Shown piece after piece: positions 25,701 to 33,016 of a DNA stretch of 47,253 nucleotides. The first letter of the stretch is position 1, and each line of letters begins with the position of its first letter. Source of the DNA: Robiginitomaculum sp. (lineage in GTDB: Bacteria; Pseudomonadota; Alphaproteobacteria; Caulobacterales; Maricaulaceae); contig JAJFFM010000078.1 in NCBI GenBank assembly GCA_021776675.1, positions 1-47,253 of the forward strand, given 5' to 3'. The notes beneath the pieces were generated by a model that did no database searches, was not told the origin of the DNA, and saw only the letters and a program-made list of their open reading frames with translations. The translations under genes and the position numbers were made by a program.

Positions 25701-25868
25701 GCGGCCAACATCAACCACTGCTTTTGGTTCATTGATACACCGTACATCATCAACAATACCGTTGAACAAGAACTCTAGAGCCGCGCGAAAGGAATGTTCT
25801 GTCGTTACACCCGTAGCATAAACCGATTGCACTTTAGCAAGATATTCTGCGATATGTTGTTGGCTCAC
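22734..25868 (-). CDS. Single-polypeptide restriction-modification enzyme (nuclease plus N6-adenine methyltransferase, type ISP/IIG-like)
   Basis: The 1044-residue protein carries a PD-(D/E)xK-like nuclease motif near the N-terminus (GRPDFVF about 56, GHCEAK about 75). The methyltransferase has SAM motif I LDPATGTGTFLAEVI (about 385) and catalytic IIGNPPYSGES (about 512). The C-terminal half (TYRPFDFRYIYYTDEFVTRRRF, AIFPLYLF) resembles the target-recognition part of type ISP enzymes. It lacks the SF2 helicase of long ISP enzymes such as LlaBIII, so it is closer to short ISP/IIG forms. Start: GTG at 25868, two bases after the rsmG stop with AGGAG at spacing 7. The ORF-track ATG at 26039 would lie inside rsmG. 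The recognition site is unknown. It interrupts the rsmG-parA linkage, which points to acquisition by transfer. Confidence 0.88.
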   Translation of the reverse strand: MSQQHIAEYLAKVQSVYATGVTTEHSFRAALEFLFNGIVDDVRCINEPKAVVDVGRPDFVFKRTIGTSQITVGHCEAKDIDKDINPRSLNPFNKGQYDRYVKGLPNLVYTNGLDFRFYIKGEFVREISIADFLMGIAPKPDNYAALYAALKDFTAERLQTITSAKSLAQMMAGKAVLIKTVLANTLLQDEELESELAGQYKAFKDQLIHDLTIENFADIYAETIAYGLFAARLHDDTPEDFSREEALKLLPKSNPFLRKLFSYVAGPTLDDRIRRDIEELAEIFQATNLQALFKNFGNFTKRNDPFIHFYETFLAEYNPKKRKARGVWYTPEPVVNFIVRAVDDVLKTEFGLSDGLADTSKISVKVDTGETDKRGKPKTEMREMHRVQILDPATGTGTFLAEVIKQIAPKIQDIAPAQWSKYVEDDLIPRLHGFELLMASYSMCHMKLDMMLTDMGYKPTSENPPRLNVFLTNSLEEGEREVRDLFMARWLSDEARGANEVKRDKPIMCIIGNPPYSGESGNKGKGFEWIEGLMQAYKKEPGGVDKLNERNPKWINDDYVKFIRFAEHLIEKNGEGILAFITNHGYLDNPTFRGMRWHLLKTFDKIHVLDLHGNAKKKEVSPDGSPDKNVFDIMQGVSIIIAVKTKGKSGKLAKVYHDELWGARKEKYDVLWQKTASFVRKTLLDIRKPQFSFIHRNWELAEKYEHGFSVKEMMQIHSVGLVTGRDKTSIAFNKKELSQQIIEHSETVNESYVKPITYRPFDFRYIYYTDEFVTRRRFKVMRHISNQTNFGLVTGRSTGNQEINHFFISKYLTEAKLGESSKQSAIFPLYLFPDDTTIQSDAFAPTDRTVNMEPKIRAKIEKAATDKKHGTPDEVAIFDYIYGVLHCPAYRETYKEFLKIDFPRVPYPATPKSFWDISKKGTTLRELHLMQDAAIGKTPYKFDGTPNEDGDSVVEKPVFTPGAGKIGTVHINKTQYFEDVPLVVWEFYIGGYQPAQKWLKDRKGRTLSFEDIRHYQKIIKILSETDRIMKTIKMDLPDTKQEKS

Positions 25869-25870
25869 TC

Positions 25871-26506
25871 TTATACTCCTGCTTTCCGCTGCAAGTTTGT
25901 CACCTGCAAAATCATGGCTTGGTCGTTGGTTTGGCTTTTTGTTGTGGTTAGATCGAAAGTGTAGTGTTTGCGGGCTTCGTCTAGTTCGGTTTGCCAGTTT
26001 TCTCCTTTTGGAAATATTGCGGTGGTTTTGTCGCTCCAAATAGGTAGGCTGTATTCCAGTAATTTTGGTAGGGGGGCGAAGGCTCGGGCTGTGATTACGT
26101 CATATTGATGTTCTTTAGTGGAGTTTAGGTTTTCGACGCGCTCTTGCACAGCTTTCGCAGGGAGGCCTAGCTCTCTGATTACCGTACGCAGGAAATTGCA
26201 TTTTTTACCGTTAGATTCGACCAGAGTTATTTGGGCATTTGGTATATTTTTGAGGCTTATTGCTAATGCTAAGCCAGGAAACCCTGCGCCTGCGCCCATA
26301 TCTAGGACGGTTTTTGTACTCTTTGGTAACAGGCCAACAACTTGCCAGCTATCCAATGCGTGGCGCAACCAAAAGTCGTGTATAGTTGAGTGTGCAACTA
26401 AATTTATCTTTTTATTCCAATGGCTTAGCAGGTTATACCAAATTTGATATAACTCTAATGTTTCACGTGAAACATTTGTTTGTCGCTGGAATTGCTCAGC
26501 ATTCAT
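25871..26506 (-). CDS. rsmG: 16S rRNA (guanine-N7) methyltransferase
   Basis: RsmG (formerly GidB) methylates G527 of 16S rRNA using SAM. The 211 residues contain the family motif [19 protein letters not shown], then [16 protein letters not shown] and [15 protein letters not shown]. Its ATG overlaps the mnmG stop as ATGA, the normal arrangement. A perfect parS site lies within the first codons and encodes NVSRET. The stop is two bases before the GTG of the restriction-modification gene. Confidence 0.96.
   Translation of the reverse strand: MNAEQFQRQTNVSRETLELYQIWYNLLSHWNKKINLVAHSTIHDFWLRHALDSWQVVGLLPKSTKTVLDMGAGAGFPGLALAISLKNIPNAQITLVESNGKKCNFLRTVIRELGLPAKAVQERVENLNSTKEHQYDVITARAFAPLPKLLEYSLPIWSDKTTAIFPKGENWQTELDEARKHYTFDLTTTKSQTNDQAMILQVTNLQRKAGV
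26459..26474. other. parS centromere site 1 (inside rsmG)
   Basis: TGTTTCACGTGAAACA is a perfect 16-bp palindrome identical to the canonical bacterial parS, the ParB loading site. It overlaps rsmG codons for NVSRET. Confidence 0.95.
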
Positions 26507-28404
26507 GCCGATTTCTCCGGATTTAGTTTAGAGCGCGAACCCCGTTTTATATATGCGAGCACCGCAGATAAAGCGCCGGGGGTGACACCTTCCATACGTG
26601 CCGCTTGTCCTAATGTTGCGGGACGAACAGCCGCCAACTTCTCGCGCACTTCATTGGAAATTCCGCCAATAAGGCCGTAGTCCAGTGTGTCAGGTAAGCG
26701 CAAACCCTCATCGCGTTTAAAGGCCGCAATATCCTTGGCTTGCCGCTCAATATAACCGGCATAGAGAGCGTCTGCTTCTAAGGCCGTTCTGGTGCTTTCC
26801 GGCATAGTCTCTAGTTCGGGCCATACAGCGATTAGGGTTTTTATAGTGGTTTTGGGGTATGCCAATAAATCTAGCAAAGTTCTGCGCACACCGTCTTCAT
26901 TGATCTTGATTCCTAATGATTTAAGTTCATTTGGTGTTTTGGACAAAGTTGTCGCCAAAGCGCGAGCTTCGGCAAGGTCTTTCATTTTGGCGGAGAATGC
27001 TTTTATGCGAGATTTGCTGATAATCCCTAATCTCTCTGCAATCGGGGTTAGGCGTTGATCTGCATTGTCAGCCCGCAGAGAAAGGCGGTATTCTGCCCGG
27101 CTGGTAAACATGCGGTAGGGCTCACTAACGCCTTTTGTGATCAAATCATCAATCATTACACCGATATAGGCTTCTGAACGGTCGAGTATGAAAGGCTCTT
27201 TGTTGTTCACTGCAAATGCTGCATTAAGGCCGGCCATCAAACCTTGGGCTGCCGCTTCCTCATATCCTGTCGTGCCGTTTATTTGTCCGGCCAAATACAA
27301 GCCAGGGATACGGCGGGTTTCTAGCGTTGCGCGCAATTCTCTGGGGTCGACATAATCATATTCTATAGCGTAGCCGTATCGCTGTACCTGCACGTTTTCT
27401 AAGCCTTTAATAGTCTTCAAAAAAGCGAGTTGGACATCTTCAGGTAATGAGGTGGAAATACCATTTGGGTACACTATTTCCCCGTCTTGCGTGCCTGGCA
27501 AGCCTTCTGGTTCTAAGAAAATTTGATGTTTGTCACGATCTGCGAACCGGTTAATCTTATCTTCTATGGATGGGCAATATCTCGGACCTCGTCCTGATAT
27601 ATGTCCCGCATGAATTGCAGATTTTTGTAAGTTTTTAGCAATTATCTTGTGCGTGTTGGCGTTGGTAAAGGTAATACCACAAGATAATTGAGGAACAGTG
27701 ATTTCGTTTGTCATGAAAGAAAATGGTATAGGGTTTTCATCCGGCTGCTGCATCTCCAACGCATCCCAATTTATACTCTTATAGTACAGACGAGCCGGAG
27801 TCCCTGTTTTTAGGCGGCCCATTTTCATGCCGCTATCATATAAACGTTCTGACAATCCTATTGCTGGTTTTTCTCCGTGCCTTCCTGCAGGGACTCTTTT
27901 GTCGCCTATATGGATCATTCCCTTAAGAAATGTACCTGTAGTTAATACCACACGCGAAGCTAACCATTTACGGCCATCCTCGGCAACAACACCCTTAAGC
28001 AAGTCACCATCTATTATTAGATCCTTTACAGCTGCAGCTTCAACGCATAAACTTTTACATGAAAACAATGCTTTTTGCATAGTTTTTTTATAAAGCGCTC
28101 GGTCAGACTGAGTACGAGGCCCACGAACTGCCGGTCCCTTTGAGCGATTAAGCAACCGAAACTGGATTCCGGATGCATCTGCTATTTTAGCCATTTCTCC
28201 GCCTAGCGAATCTATTTCTCTTACTAGGTGGCCTTTTCCGAGACCGCCAATTGCAGGGTTACATGACATTTCTCCAATTGTTTCTAATTTATGGGTAAGC
28301 AATAAAGTCTGCGCACCAGCACGCGCTGCTGAACTAGCCGCTTCACAGCCAGCATGGCCGCCGCCAATTACAATAACATCGTATTGTGTGGGTGTTTGTT
28401 TCAC
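26503..28404 (-). CDS. mnmG: tRNA uridine 5-carboxymethylaminomethyl modification enzyme, FAD subunit
   Basis: MnmG (GidA) works with MnmE to modify the wobble uridine of certain tRNAs. The 633 residues start with an FAD-binding motif ([22 protein letters not shown]) and contain [20 protein letters not shown], then [22 protein letters not shown] and the C-terminal MnmE-binding helices ([19 protein letters not shown]). Length is standard. The start codon is GTG, with GAGAGGA upstream. It heads the mnmG-rsmG pair, and mnmE lies upstream across a 125-bp gap that holds a parS site. Confidence 0.98.
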   Translation of the reverse strand: MKQTPTQYDVIVIGGGHAGCEAASSAARAGAQTLLLTHKLETIGEMSCNPAIGGLGKGHLVREIDSLGGEMAKIADASGIQFRLLNRSKGPAVRGPRTQSDRALYKKTMQKALFSCKSLCVEAAAVKDLIIDGDLLKGVVAEDGRKWLASRVVLTTGTFLKGMIHIGDKRVPAGRHGEKPAIGLSERLYDSGMKMGRLKTGTPARLYYKSINWDALEMQQPDENPIPFSFMTNEITVPQLSCGITFTNANTHKIIAKNLQKSAIHAGHISGRGPRYCPSIEDKINRFADRDKHQIFLEPEGLPGTQDGEIVYPNGISTSLPEDVQLAFLKTIKGLENVQVQRYGYAIEYDYVDPRELRATLETRRIPGLYLAGQINGTTGYEEAAAQGLMAGLNAAFAVNNKEPFILDRSEAYIGVMIDDLITKGVSEPYRMFTSRAEYRLSLRADNADQRLTPIAERLGIISKSRIKAFSAKMKDLAEARALATTLSKTPNELKSLGIKINEDGVRRTLLDLLAYPKTTIKTLIAVWPELETMPESTRTALEADALYAGYIERQAKDIAAFKRDEGLRLPDTLDYGLIGGISNEVREKLAAVRPATLGQAARMEGVTPGALSAVLAYIKRGSRSKLNPEKSA

Positions 28405-28491
28405 GGGTGAAATCCTCTCGATGTGACTTTTCTATCGCCAAACCATTGGTTTGTCATGGATTTTATCATTAGTAATGTTTGTAAATATGAA

Positions 28492-28507
28492 TGTTTCACG
28501 TGAAACA
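28492..28507. other. parS centromere site 2 (between mnmE and mnmG)
   Basis: A perfect TGTTTCACGTGAAACA lies in the gap between the mnmE stop and the mnmG start. Confidence 0.95.
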
Positions 28508-28529
28508 TTCTGCTAAATTTTCGGGATAC

Positions 28530-29870
28530 TTATTTTCCAATGCAAAACTGTGTGAAAACCCTATCTAAAACCGCCTCTATATCAGATTCACCCGCCAATT
28601 CTTTGATGGCGTGCAAAGCAACTCTTAAATCAGCCCCAGCAAGTTCAGGTGCTATAGATAGATTAGCAAGAGTGTTTTCAAGGGCTGAAAGCGCGCTACG
28701 CACACACTCCACATGCCGGGACCGCGTTAGTCCCGCTTGCTCCGTAAGTGAAAACCGGGATTTTATTTCCTGCTCTAAAGCATCTTCCAGTTCATCAAAT
28801 CCAGATCCAGTTGTAGCAGACAGTAAAAATGTTTCACGTGAAACATTTTTAGGAATTTTCACATCCCCTAGATCGGCTTTGTTATAAAGGGCAAAATCTC
28901 CTACAGTTAAAGTATCCAGTACCTCACTGTTATCGCTGGATAAGTCTATTACACCCAGACAAAGATCGGCATCTTGAGCACGGAGTCTTGCGCGCCTGAC
29001 ACCTTCAGCTTCAATCAAGTTTTCAGTTTCACGCAATCCTGCCGTATCAGAAACCCTTACAGGTATTCCTGAAATATGCATTTGTACTTCAACTATGTCA
29101 CGTGTCGTACCGGCCTCATCTGAGACAATTGCTGCATCGCGGCGCGCTAAACGATTGATAATACTAGATTTTCCTACATTTGGTGCGCCAATTATAGCTA
29201 TATCTAAGCCAGAACGAACCCGCTCACCGCGGTCAGATTTAGCCAACGCTTCTTTAAGTGCTTCAGATAATTCAGTTAAGTCCGCTACAGCACGATGCGC
29301 TAACTCCTCAGGTACGTCCCCTTCATCAGGAAAATCTATTTCGCCTTCTACCATTGCCAATGCATCCAGTATTTTAGAACGCCACCCTTCATAAACGTGC
29401 TTAAGGCCGCCTTCCATTTGTCGTAAAGCCTGTTTTCTTTGCCCTTCGCTTTCAGCATCTATTAAATCGGCCAAACCCTCGGCTTCTGTTAGGTCTAGTT
29501 TTCCATTTTCAAAAGCTCTGCGGGTAAACTCGCCTGGCTCTGCTTGTCGCAAACCAAGGTCGTAGAGTGTGTTAGATACAGCCTCGATAACTGCGGTACT
29601 GCCATGGGTGTGAAGTTCTACCATGTCTTCGCCGCTAAAACTCTTCGGGCCAACAAACCAAAACACCAGTGCCTCATCCAGTTTTATTCCATCAGCATTC
29701 TTTAAATGACGTAATGAAGCCATGCGCGGTACTGGAAGTTTTTTCCCCGTCAATTCTTGTAAAACCTTAGTAGATTTTGGACCGCTGATCCTTATAACTG
29801 CCACACCCGCTCGTCCAGATGCGCTGGCCAAAGCAAAAATTGTGTCTGGAATAACTGGCATATAACTCAT
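28530..29870 (-). CDS. mnmE: tRNA modification GTPase MnmE
   Basis: MnmE (TrmE) is the GTPase partner of MnmG. The 446 residues show the N-terminal tetrahydrofolate-binding domain (DTIFALASASGRAGVAVIRISGP), the G domain (IIGAPNVGKSSIINRLA, DEAGTTRD, VSDTAGLRETEN, YNKADL), and the ending FCIGK with the conserved C-terminal Cys. A parS site is embedded in the G domain and encodes NVSRET. Start uncertainty: an in-frame ATG three codons later is also possible. Confidence 0.98.
   Translation of the reverse strand: MSYMPVIPDTIFALASASGRAGVAVIRISGPKSTKVLQELTGKKLPVPRMASLRHLKNADGIKLDEALVFWFVGPKSFSGEDMVELHTHGSTAVIEAVSNTLYDLGLRQAEPGEFTRRAFENGKLDLTEAEGLADLIDAESEGQRKQALRQMEGGLKHVYEGWRSKILDALAMVEGEIDFPDEGDVPEELAHRAVADLTELSEALKEALAKSDRGERVRSGLDIAIIGAPNVGKSSIINRLARRDAAIVSDEAGTTRDIVEVQMHISGIPVRVSDTAGLRETENLIEAEGVRRARLRAQDADLCLGVIDLSSDNSEVLDTLTVGDFALYNKADLGDVKIPKNVSRETFLLSATTGSGFDELEDALEQEIKSRFSLTEQAGLTRSRHVECVRSALSALENTLANLSIAPELAGADLRVALHAIKELAGESDIEAVLDRVFTQFCIGK
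28830..28845. other. parS centromere site 3 (inside mnmE)
   Basis: A perfect TGTTTCACGTGAAACA lies within mnmE, 323 bases from site 2. It encodes NVSRET in the mnmE frame, the same hexapeptide that site 1 encodes in rsmG. Confidence 0.95.
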
Positions 29871-29901
29871 CTTCTAGTATTCGCTTTTGTATTTACTTAC
29901 G

Positions 29902-29928
29902 TATCTTATAAAGAAACGGTTTATAAGA
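29902..29928. promoter_or_regulatory. Perfect 10-bp inverted repeat between mnmE and the phosphodiesterase gene
   Basis: ATCTTATAAA-GAAACGG-TTTATAAGAT sits in the divergent region, 32 bases upstream of mnmE and about 60 bases upstream of the lipoprotein gene. No T-run follows, so an operator is more likely than a terminator. The binding factor is unknown. Confidence 0.5.
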
Positions 29929-29988
29929 TAGATAATGATAAATATAAACCCGTTCTGTGCATGCAGGATAAATTAATTGGAGATTTAT

Positions 29989-30999
29989 GTGACTAAGTTT
30001 TTAGGTTCAAATTTTTATAAAGGCTCTATTTTCAGCATCTTATTGCTTTCAGCAACAGCTCTCTCGTCGTGCCAAAAGGGTAATACTACCGATAAAATTA
30101 CTAAGGACGACGTCAGAGCAAGTAACAATACGTCAAATATCTCAAATAATACGACATATCCAGATGTAATCGACTTATTTGCCTGTAAACCCGCAGAAAA
30201 TGCATTTGTCGCAGCACACCGCGGAACTCATATTGGTAGTAAATTTCCAGAAAATTCGTTGATTAGCTTACAAGCGTTGGTAAAAAATAATGTGTCCTTT
30301 GCTGAAATAGACGTAGCGCAGCTTACTGACGGTAAACTAATTACTTTCCATGATGGAACCTGGGAACGGCGATCTGTCGGACCCAATGAAGTACTATCTT
30401 TACCAGTAGCAGCAACAACATGGGAGCAATCTCAAAAACTACTTTTAAAGGATACCAATGATGCTATAACTGCAACTCGTCCTAGCTCATTTGCCGATAT
30501 CCTTACCTATGCAAAGGATAAGATATATTTAGAAATTGATTTTAAGTCCTCCGCAAGTGAAGCAGATGTAATCAGCAAAATTAAATCGGCTGGTATGCTC
30601 CATCAAGTCATATTAATATCCTATACCACAGAGCAAGCACAACGTTTACACAATCTCGCACCAACGGCGGCTATATCGGTAGGAATTTTCAAACCAAACG
30701 ATATTAAAGACCTCGAAGCACAAGGAATTCCAATTAATGTTATGACTGCATGGACAGGTGAAGGCCCCCTAACTCTTGAGCTAGCAAACGCACTCCGCCA
30801 ACATAATATTCCCATTTTAGCAGCAAGTTTTTTCTCGATTGACAATCAAGTCAAACAATCAGGAAACACGTATATTTATACTGAATTTGCAAAACTACCG
30901 GATTTAATTGTTACTGATTCAGCTTTTCAAACACAGCAAGTCCTTGAGATTAAAGGTAACAACCTTCAAAATATGAAAACCTGTTTGGCACAACAATAA
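29989..30999 (+). CDS. Glycerophosphodiester phosphodiesterase-family lipoprotein
   Basis: This 336-residue exported lipoprotein has a signal peptide (FSILLLSATALSSC) with the lipobox Cys at 28. A GDPD barrel follows: AAHRGTHIGSKFPENSLISL (catalytic HR and the metal Glu), FAEIDVAQLTDGKLITFHDGTWERRSVG (metal Glu/Asp and catalytic His), and later IYLEIDFKSS. Such enzymes hydrolyse glycerophosphodiesters from lipid turnover. The substrate here is unknown. I start at GTG 29989 since GGAG lies six bases upstream and this gives a proper signal peptide. The TTG at 29977 is less likely. It diverges from mnmE. Confidence 0.88.
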   Translation: MTKFLGSNFYKGSIFSILLLSATALSSCQKGNTTDKITKDDVRASNNTSNISNNTTYPDVIDLFACKPAENAFVAAHRGTHIGSKFPENSLISLQALVKNNVSFAEIDVAQLTDGKLITFHDGTWERRSVGPNEVLSLPVAATTWEQSQKLLLKDTNDAITATRPSSFADILTYAKDKIYLEIDFKSSASEADVISKIKSAGMLHQVILISYTTEQAQRLHNLAPTAAISVGIFKPNDIKDLEAQGIPINVMTAWTGEGPLTLELANALRQHNIPILAASFFSIDNQVKQSGNTYIYTEFAKLPDLIVTDSAFQTQQVLEIKGNNLQNMKTCLAQQ

Positions 31000-31011
31000 T
31001 CAAATTAATAA

Positions 31012-31034
31012 GCGACAAATGTCACATATGTGAT
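31012..31034. promoter_or_regulatory. Second copy of the blaI-promoter operator-like sequence
   Basis: The bases GCGAC-AAA-TGTCACATATG match the minus strand of the blaI promoter spacer (GCGAC-GTT-TGTCACATATG) at 16 of 19 positions. It also contains the 12-bp palindrome TCACATATGTGA. It sits between the 3' ends of two convergent genes, where no gene promoter is expected. A weak hairpin with a T-rich tail is an alternative reading. Confidence 0.45.
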
Positions 31035-31059
31035 AATATTTTCTTTTACAAAAAGTTAT

Positions 31060-31686
31060 CTAAAGAATTAGCTCAGATACATCCCTAAAATCACCAATTT
31101 TTCCTCTTACAAATGAGTTAAATGCAATAGAAAATCGAGGTAGGGATGAAGTATTTTCTTCCACATAATGTTGTAGTCTTGAGGAAAACAATACAAGTTC
31201 TTGGCTTTCTGGCTCCACAACATTTATTTTAGTATTGTACAAATTTTGTTTCTCAGGATCATATGTGAACTCAAGCTGCTGATATCCACTATGTCTATGA
31301 AAGATCATCTTTGCACTAGGTTTTGGCAGGTCAGCAAAATAAAAAGAACCGTAAACAATAGAATTGGAATGGGAGTGACCATGCATACCTTTACCAGGGT
31401 CATTTCTTAAAACCCACGATTGGGTAACATGTAGTTTTTGCTTAATACCCATAATTGAACTTGCATATACATCCAAAGTTGCTTGAACAGCTTTTTTAAT
31501 GCTTTCAAGTTTAGGGTCTTCAAATATGTATAAGTCTTCGGAAATCAAATTCACCTGATTACCAACCATTTTAATATTTTTTAAATACTCAATTTGTTCT
31601 TCGGAAATAGCAGAAGCTAAATTTGTACGAAACAAAGGTTCAATAAACATAGGTTGAACTTCGTATTTATTGTCGGCATTTACCAT
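31060..31686 (-). CDS. Putative 2OG-Fe(II) oxygenase family protein
   Basis: The 208 residues resemble the short putative 2OG-Fe(II) oxygenase family. The FRTNLASAISEEQIEYLKNI start, then TQSWVLRNDPGKGMHGHSHSNSIVYGSFYFADLP with a candidate His iron ligand pair, and the late LVLFSSRLQHYVEENTSSLPRFSIAFNSFVRG with another His and a 2OG-binding Arg are all in expected order. Relatives occur in marine bacteria and phages. The substrate is unknown. GGGGG seven bases before the ATG supports the start, though an internal ATG (MFIEPLF) is also possible. It converges on the phosphodiesterase gene. Confidence 0.8.
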   Translation of the reverse strand: MVNADNKYEVQPMFIEPLFRTNLASAISEEQIEYLKNIKMVGNQVNLISEDLYIFEDPKLESIKKAVQATLDVYASSIMGIKQKLHVTQSWVLRNDPGKGMHGHSHSNSIVYGSFYFADLPKPSAKMIFHRHSGYQQLEFTYDPEKQNLYNTKINVVEPESQELVLFSSRLQHYVEENTSSLPRFSIAFNSFVRGKIGDFRDVSELIL

Positions 31687-31757
31687 ATTGTAACCCCCAT
31701 TAATTTATCTAAATTATAATATTTATATTCCAAAAATAGCAAGCTTCATTACAAAAT

Positions 31758-32378
31758 TTATATTTTACTAATCGCAAGCCAAGCGGATCGATCCGTAAGC
31801 GTATCCCAATAGTCTTCAATACGGTCCGTTATTTGAGCGTGAGCTTTAGCAAGTCTAGCTAGAAGTAGACAATAGCCGACTGAAATATCAGCAGCCGAAA
31901 AACCTGATTTAAGGATATAATCATGATCGCTTAGCTGTGTTTCAAGCATTGAAAAAACCTTAATTAATTCTGCCTCGGCCCATGTTTCAATATCTTTACT
32001 GCGTTTATCAGCTGCAAAAAAGTGACGTTGATACATTAAAGTCGCTATAACTGGCGCCAACGTACTTTCTCCGTAATGGAGCCATTGTAGATATGGTCCA
32101 TATTCAGGGTCTTCTATAGATGGGCTAAGTTTACCGTCCGCATATTTATCAAGCACATATTGCATGATAGCAATACTTTCAAACATCACCATATCCCCAT
32201 CCTTGATTGCAGGAACTTTATTAAGAGGGTGTATCTTGGTGTAATTCTTACCGCCAAATTTACCCGGGATAAAGTCAATACTTTCCACATTATATGACAG
32301 ATTAAGTTCTTCTAATAACCAAAGAACCCGTAAAGATCGGGAGCGCGGTAGATGATAGACAGTAATAGGCTTTACCAT
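31758..32378 (-). CDS. Glutathione S-transferase family protein
   Basis: This 206-residue protein is a two-domain GST: an N-terminal thioredoxin-like half (ITVYHLPRSRSLRVLWLLEELNLSYNVESIDF, NKVPAIKDGDMVMFESIAIMQYV) with the cis-Pro and Glu-Ser glutathione contacts, and a helical C-terminal half with the N-capping region SAADISVGYCLLLARLA. The exact class and substrate are not readable. Its start is the left edge of the probable origin region, and it is transcribed away from it. Confidence 0.9.
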   Translation of the reverse strand: MVKPITVYHLPRSRSLRVLWLLEELNLSYNVESIDFIPGKFGGKNYTKIHPLNKVPAIKDGDMVMFESIAIMQYVLDKYADGKLSPSIEDPEYGPYLQWLHYGESTLAPVIATLMYQRHFFAADKRSKDIETWAEAELIKVFSMLETQLSDHDYILKSGFSAADISVGYCLLLARLAKAHAQITDRIEDYWDTLTDRSAWLAISKI

Positions 32379-32643
32379 GAATAACTTTCGACTAAATACA
32401 TAAAATTTGGATTATGTTATAATTTAAAATAAGAAAATTTAAAAGACAAGTTAGTTAAACAAATAGCTAAGAGTAAAATATTAAATCACAAAACGGCTTC
32501 AATACCGAAAAGAAAAATAACTGGAAAAGAGACCGTACACACATATCTTATTCCCTCTTAATTTATTTATATAAGGAGTGATTGTAGTAGGGCCTGTGTG
32601 CATGTTTGTAATATTAAGGAATTGGCAAGAAACACTAATATTA

Positions 32644-32672
32644 TATTAATATACACACATGATATATTAATA
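32644..32672. repeat. AT-rich inverted repeat in the origin region
   Basis: TATTAATATA-CACACATGA-TATATTAATA has perfect 10-bp arms. Being almost pure A/T it is a candidate part of the DNA-unwinding element. Confidence 0.7.
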
Positions 32673-32759
32673 GAAAACGTCAACTAAAAATACAGTACAA
32701 AAAATCCATAAATATCAAAGTCTTAATAACGCTAGAAACAATAAAGCAACCGAATGAAG

Positions 32760-32768
32760 TTATCCACA
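32760..32768 (+). promoter_or_regulatory. DnaA box (perfect consensus)
   Basis: TTATCCACA equals the strongest DnaA-binding 9-mer. Confidence 0.8.
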
Positions 32769-32787
32769 TTCATACCCATTAACATTA

Positions 32788-32817
32788 TACAGTTTATCTA
32801 TATGTGCATAAACTGTA
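32788..32817. repeat. Inverted repeat enclosing a DnaA box
   Basis: TACAGTTTAT-CTATATGTGC-ATAAACTGTA has perfect 10-bp arms. The minus-strand DnaA box TTATGCACA (32803-32811) spans the centre and the right arm. Confidence 0.75.
32803..32811 (-). promoter_or_regulatory. DnaA box (TTATGCACA, minus strand)
   Basis: The plus strand reads TGTGCATAA, the complement of TTATGCACA, which fits the TTATNCACA consensus. It lies within the 32788-32817 inverted repeat. Confidence 0.65.
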
Positions 32818-32873
32818 CAAAAGAAACTATAAAATGCACACAATTCCATTTGCAGTAAAACGATCCAATGGGT

Positions 32874-32882
32874 TGTGAATAA
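32874..32882 (-). promoter_or_regulatory. DnaA box (TTATTCACA, minus strand)
   Basis: The plus strand reads TGTGAATAA, the complement of TTATTCACA, which fits TTATNCACA. Confidence 0.65.
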
Positions 32883-32961
32883 ATTAAAAACTATCCCCTA
32901 AAGGTAATAAAAAGTAGATAAAAAAGCTCAAAATTATAGATGCAGTTAAGGAAAACTCTAG

Positions 32962-32985
32962 CTAAGCTTGGACCTAAGCTTAGAC
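32962..32985 (+). repeat. Two tandem 12-bp units upstream of ppsR
   Basis: CTAAGCTTGGAC is followed directly by CTAAGCTTAGAC and then a partial CTAGATTTGG, ending about 20 bases before the ppsR start. The function is unknown. It may be a regulator site at the right edge of the origin. Confidence 0.7.
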
Positions 32986-33016
32986 CTAGATTTGGTTTGG
33001 ATAAGACGGATACAAA

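Larger units (their letters stand above)
32379..33016. other. Probable chromosomal replication origin (oriC)
   Basis: This is a 638-base gene-free, strongly AT-rich stretch flanked by divergently transcribed genes. It holds one perfect DnaA box (TTATCCACA at 32760) and two near-consensus boxes on the other strand (TTATGCACA at 32803, TTATTCACA at 32874). It also has a possible weaker box (AAATGCACA near 32832), an AT-only inverted repeat at 32644-32672 that would melt easily, and another inverted repeat at 32788-32817. parA, parB and three parS sites lie within 12 kb, and gene orientation flips here. I found no clean TTAA-N7-TTAA CtrA site. Confidence 0.75.

Noticed and set aside
25869-26039. 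N-terminal 57-residue extension of the restriction-modification ORF
   Set aside because: It overlaps the 3' end of rsmG in another frame and is Arg/Asn-rich. The GTG at 25868 has a proper AGGAG and fits the start of the nuclease domain.
28396-28412. Fourth parS-like sequence, TGTTTCACGGGTGAAA, at the mnmG start
   Set aside because: It has an extra base in the centre, which destroys the 16-bp spacing ParB needs. It is probably a coincidence or a decayed site.
32401-32470. CtrA-type TTAA-N7-TTAA sites in the origin
   Set aside because: Several TTAA pairs are present but none has the exact seven-base spacing. I cannot support CtrA control from sequence alone.
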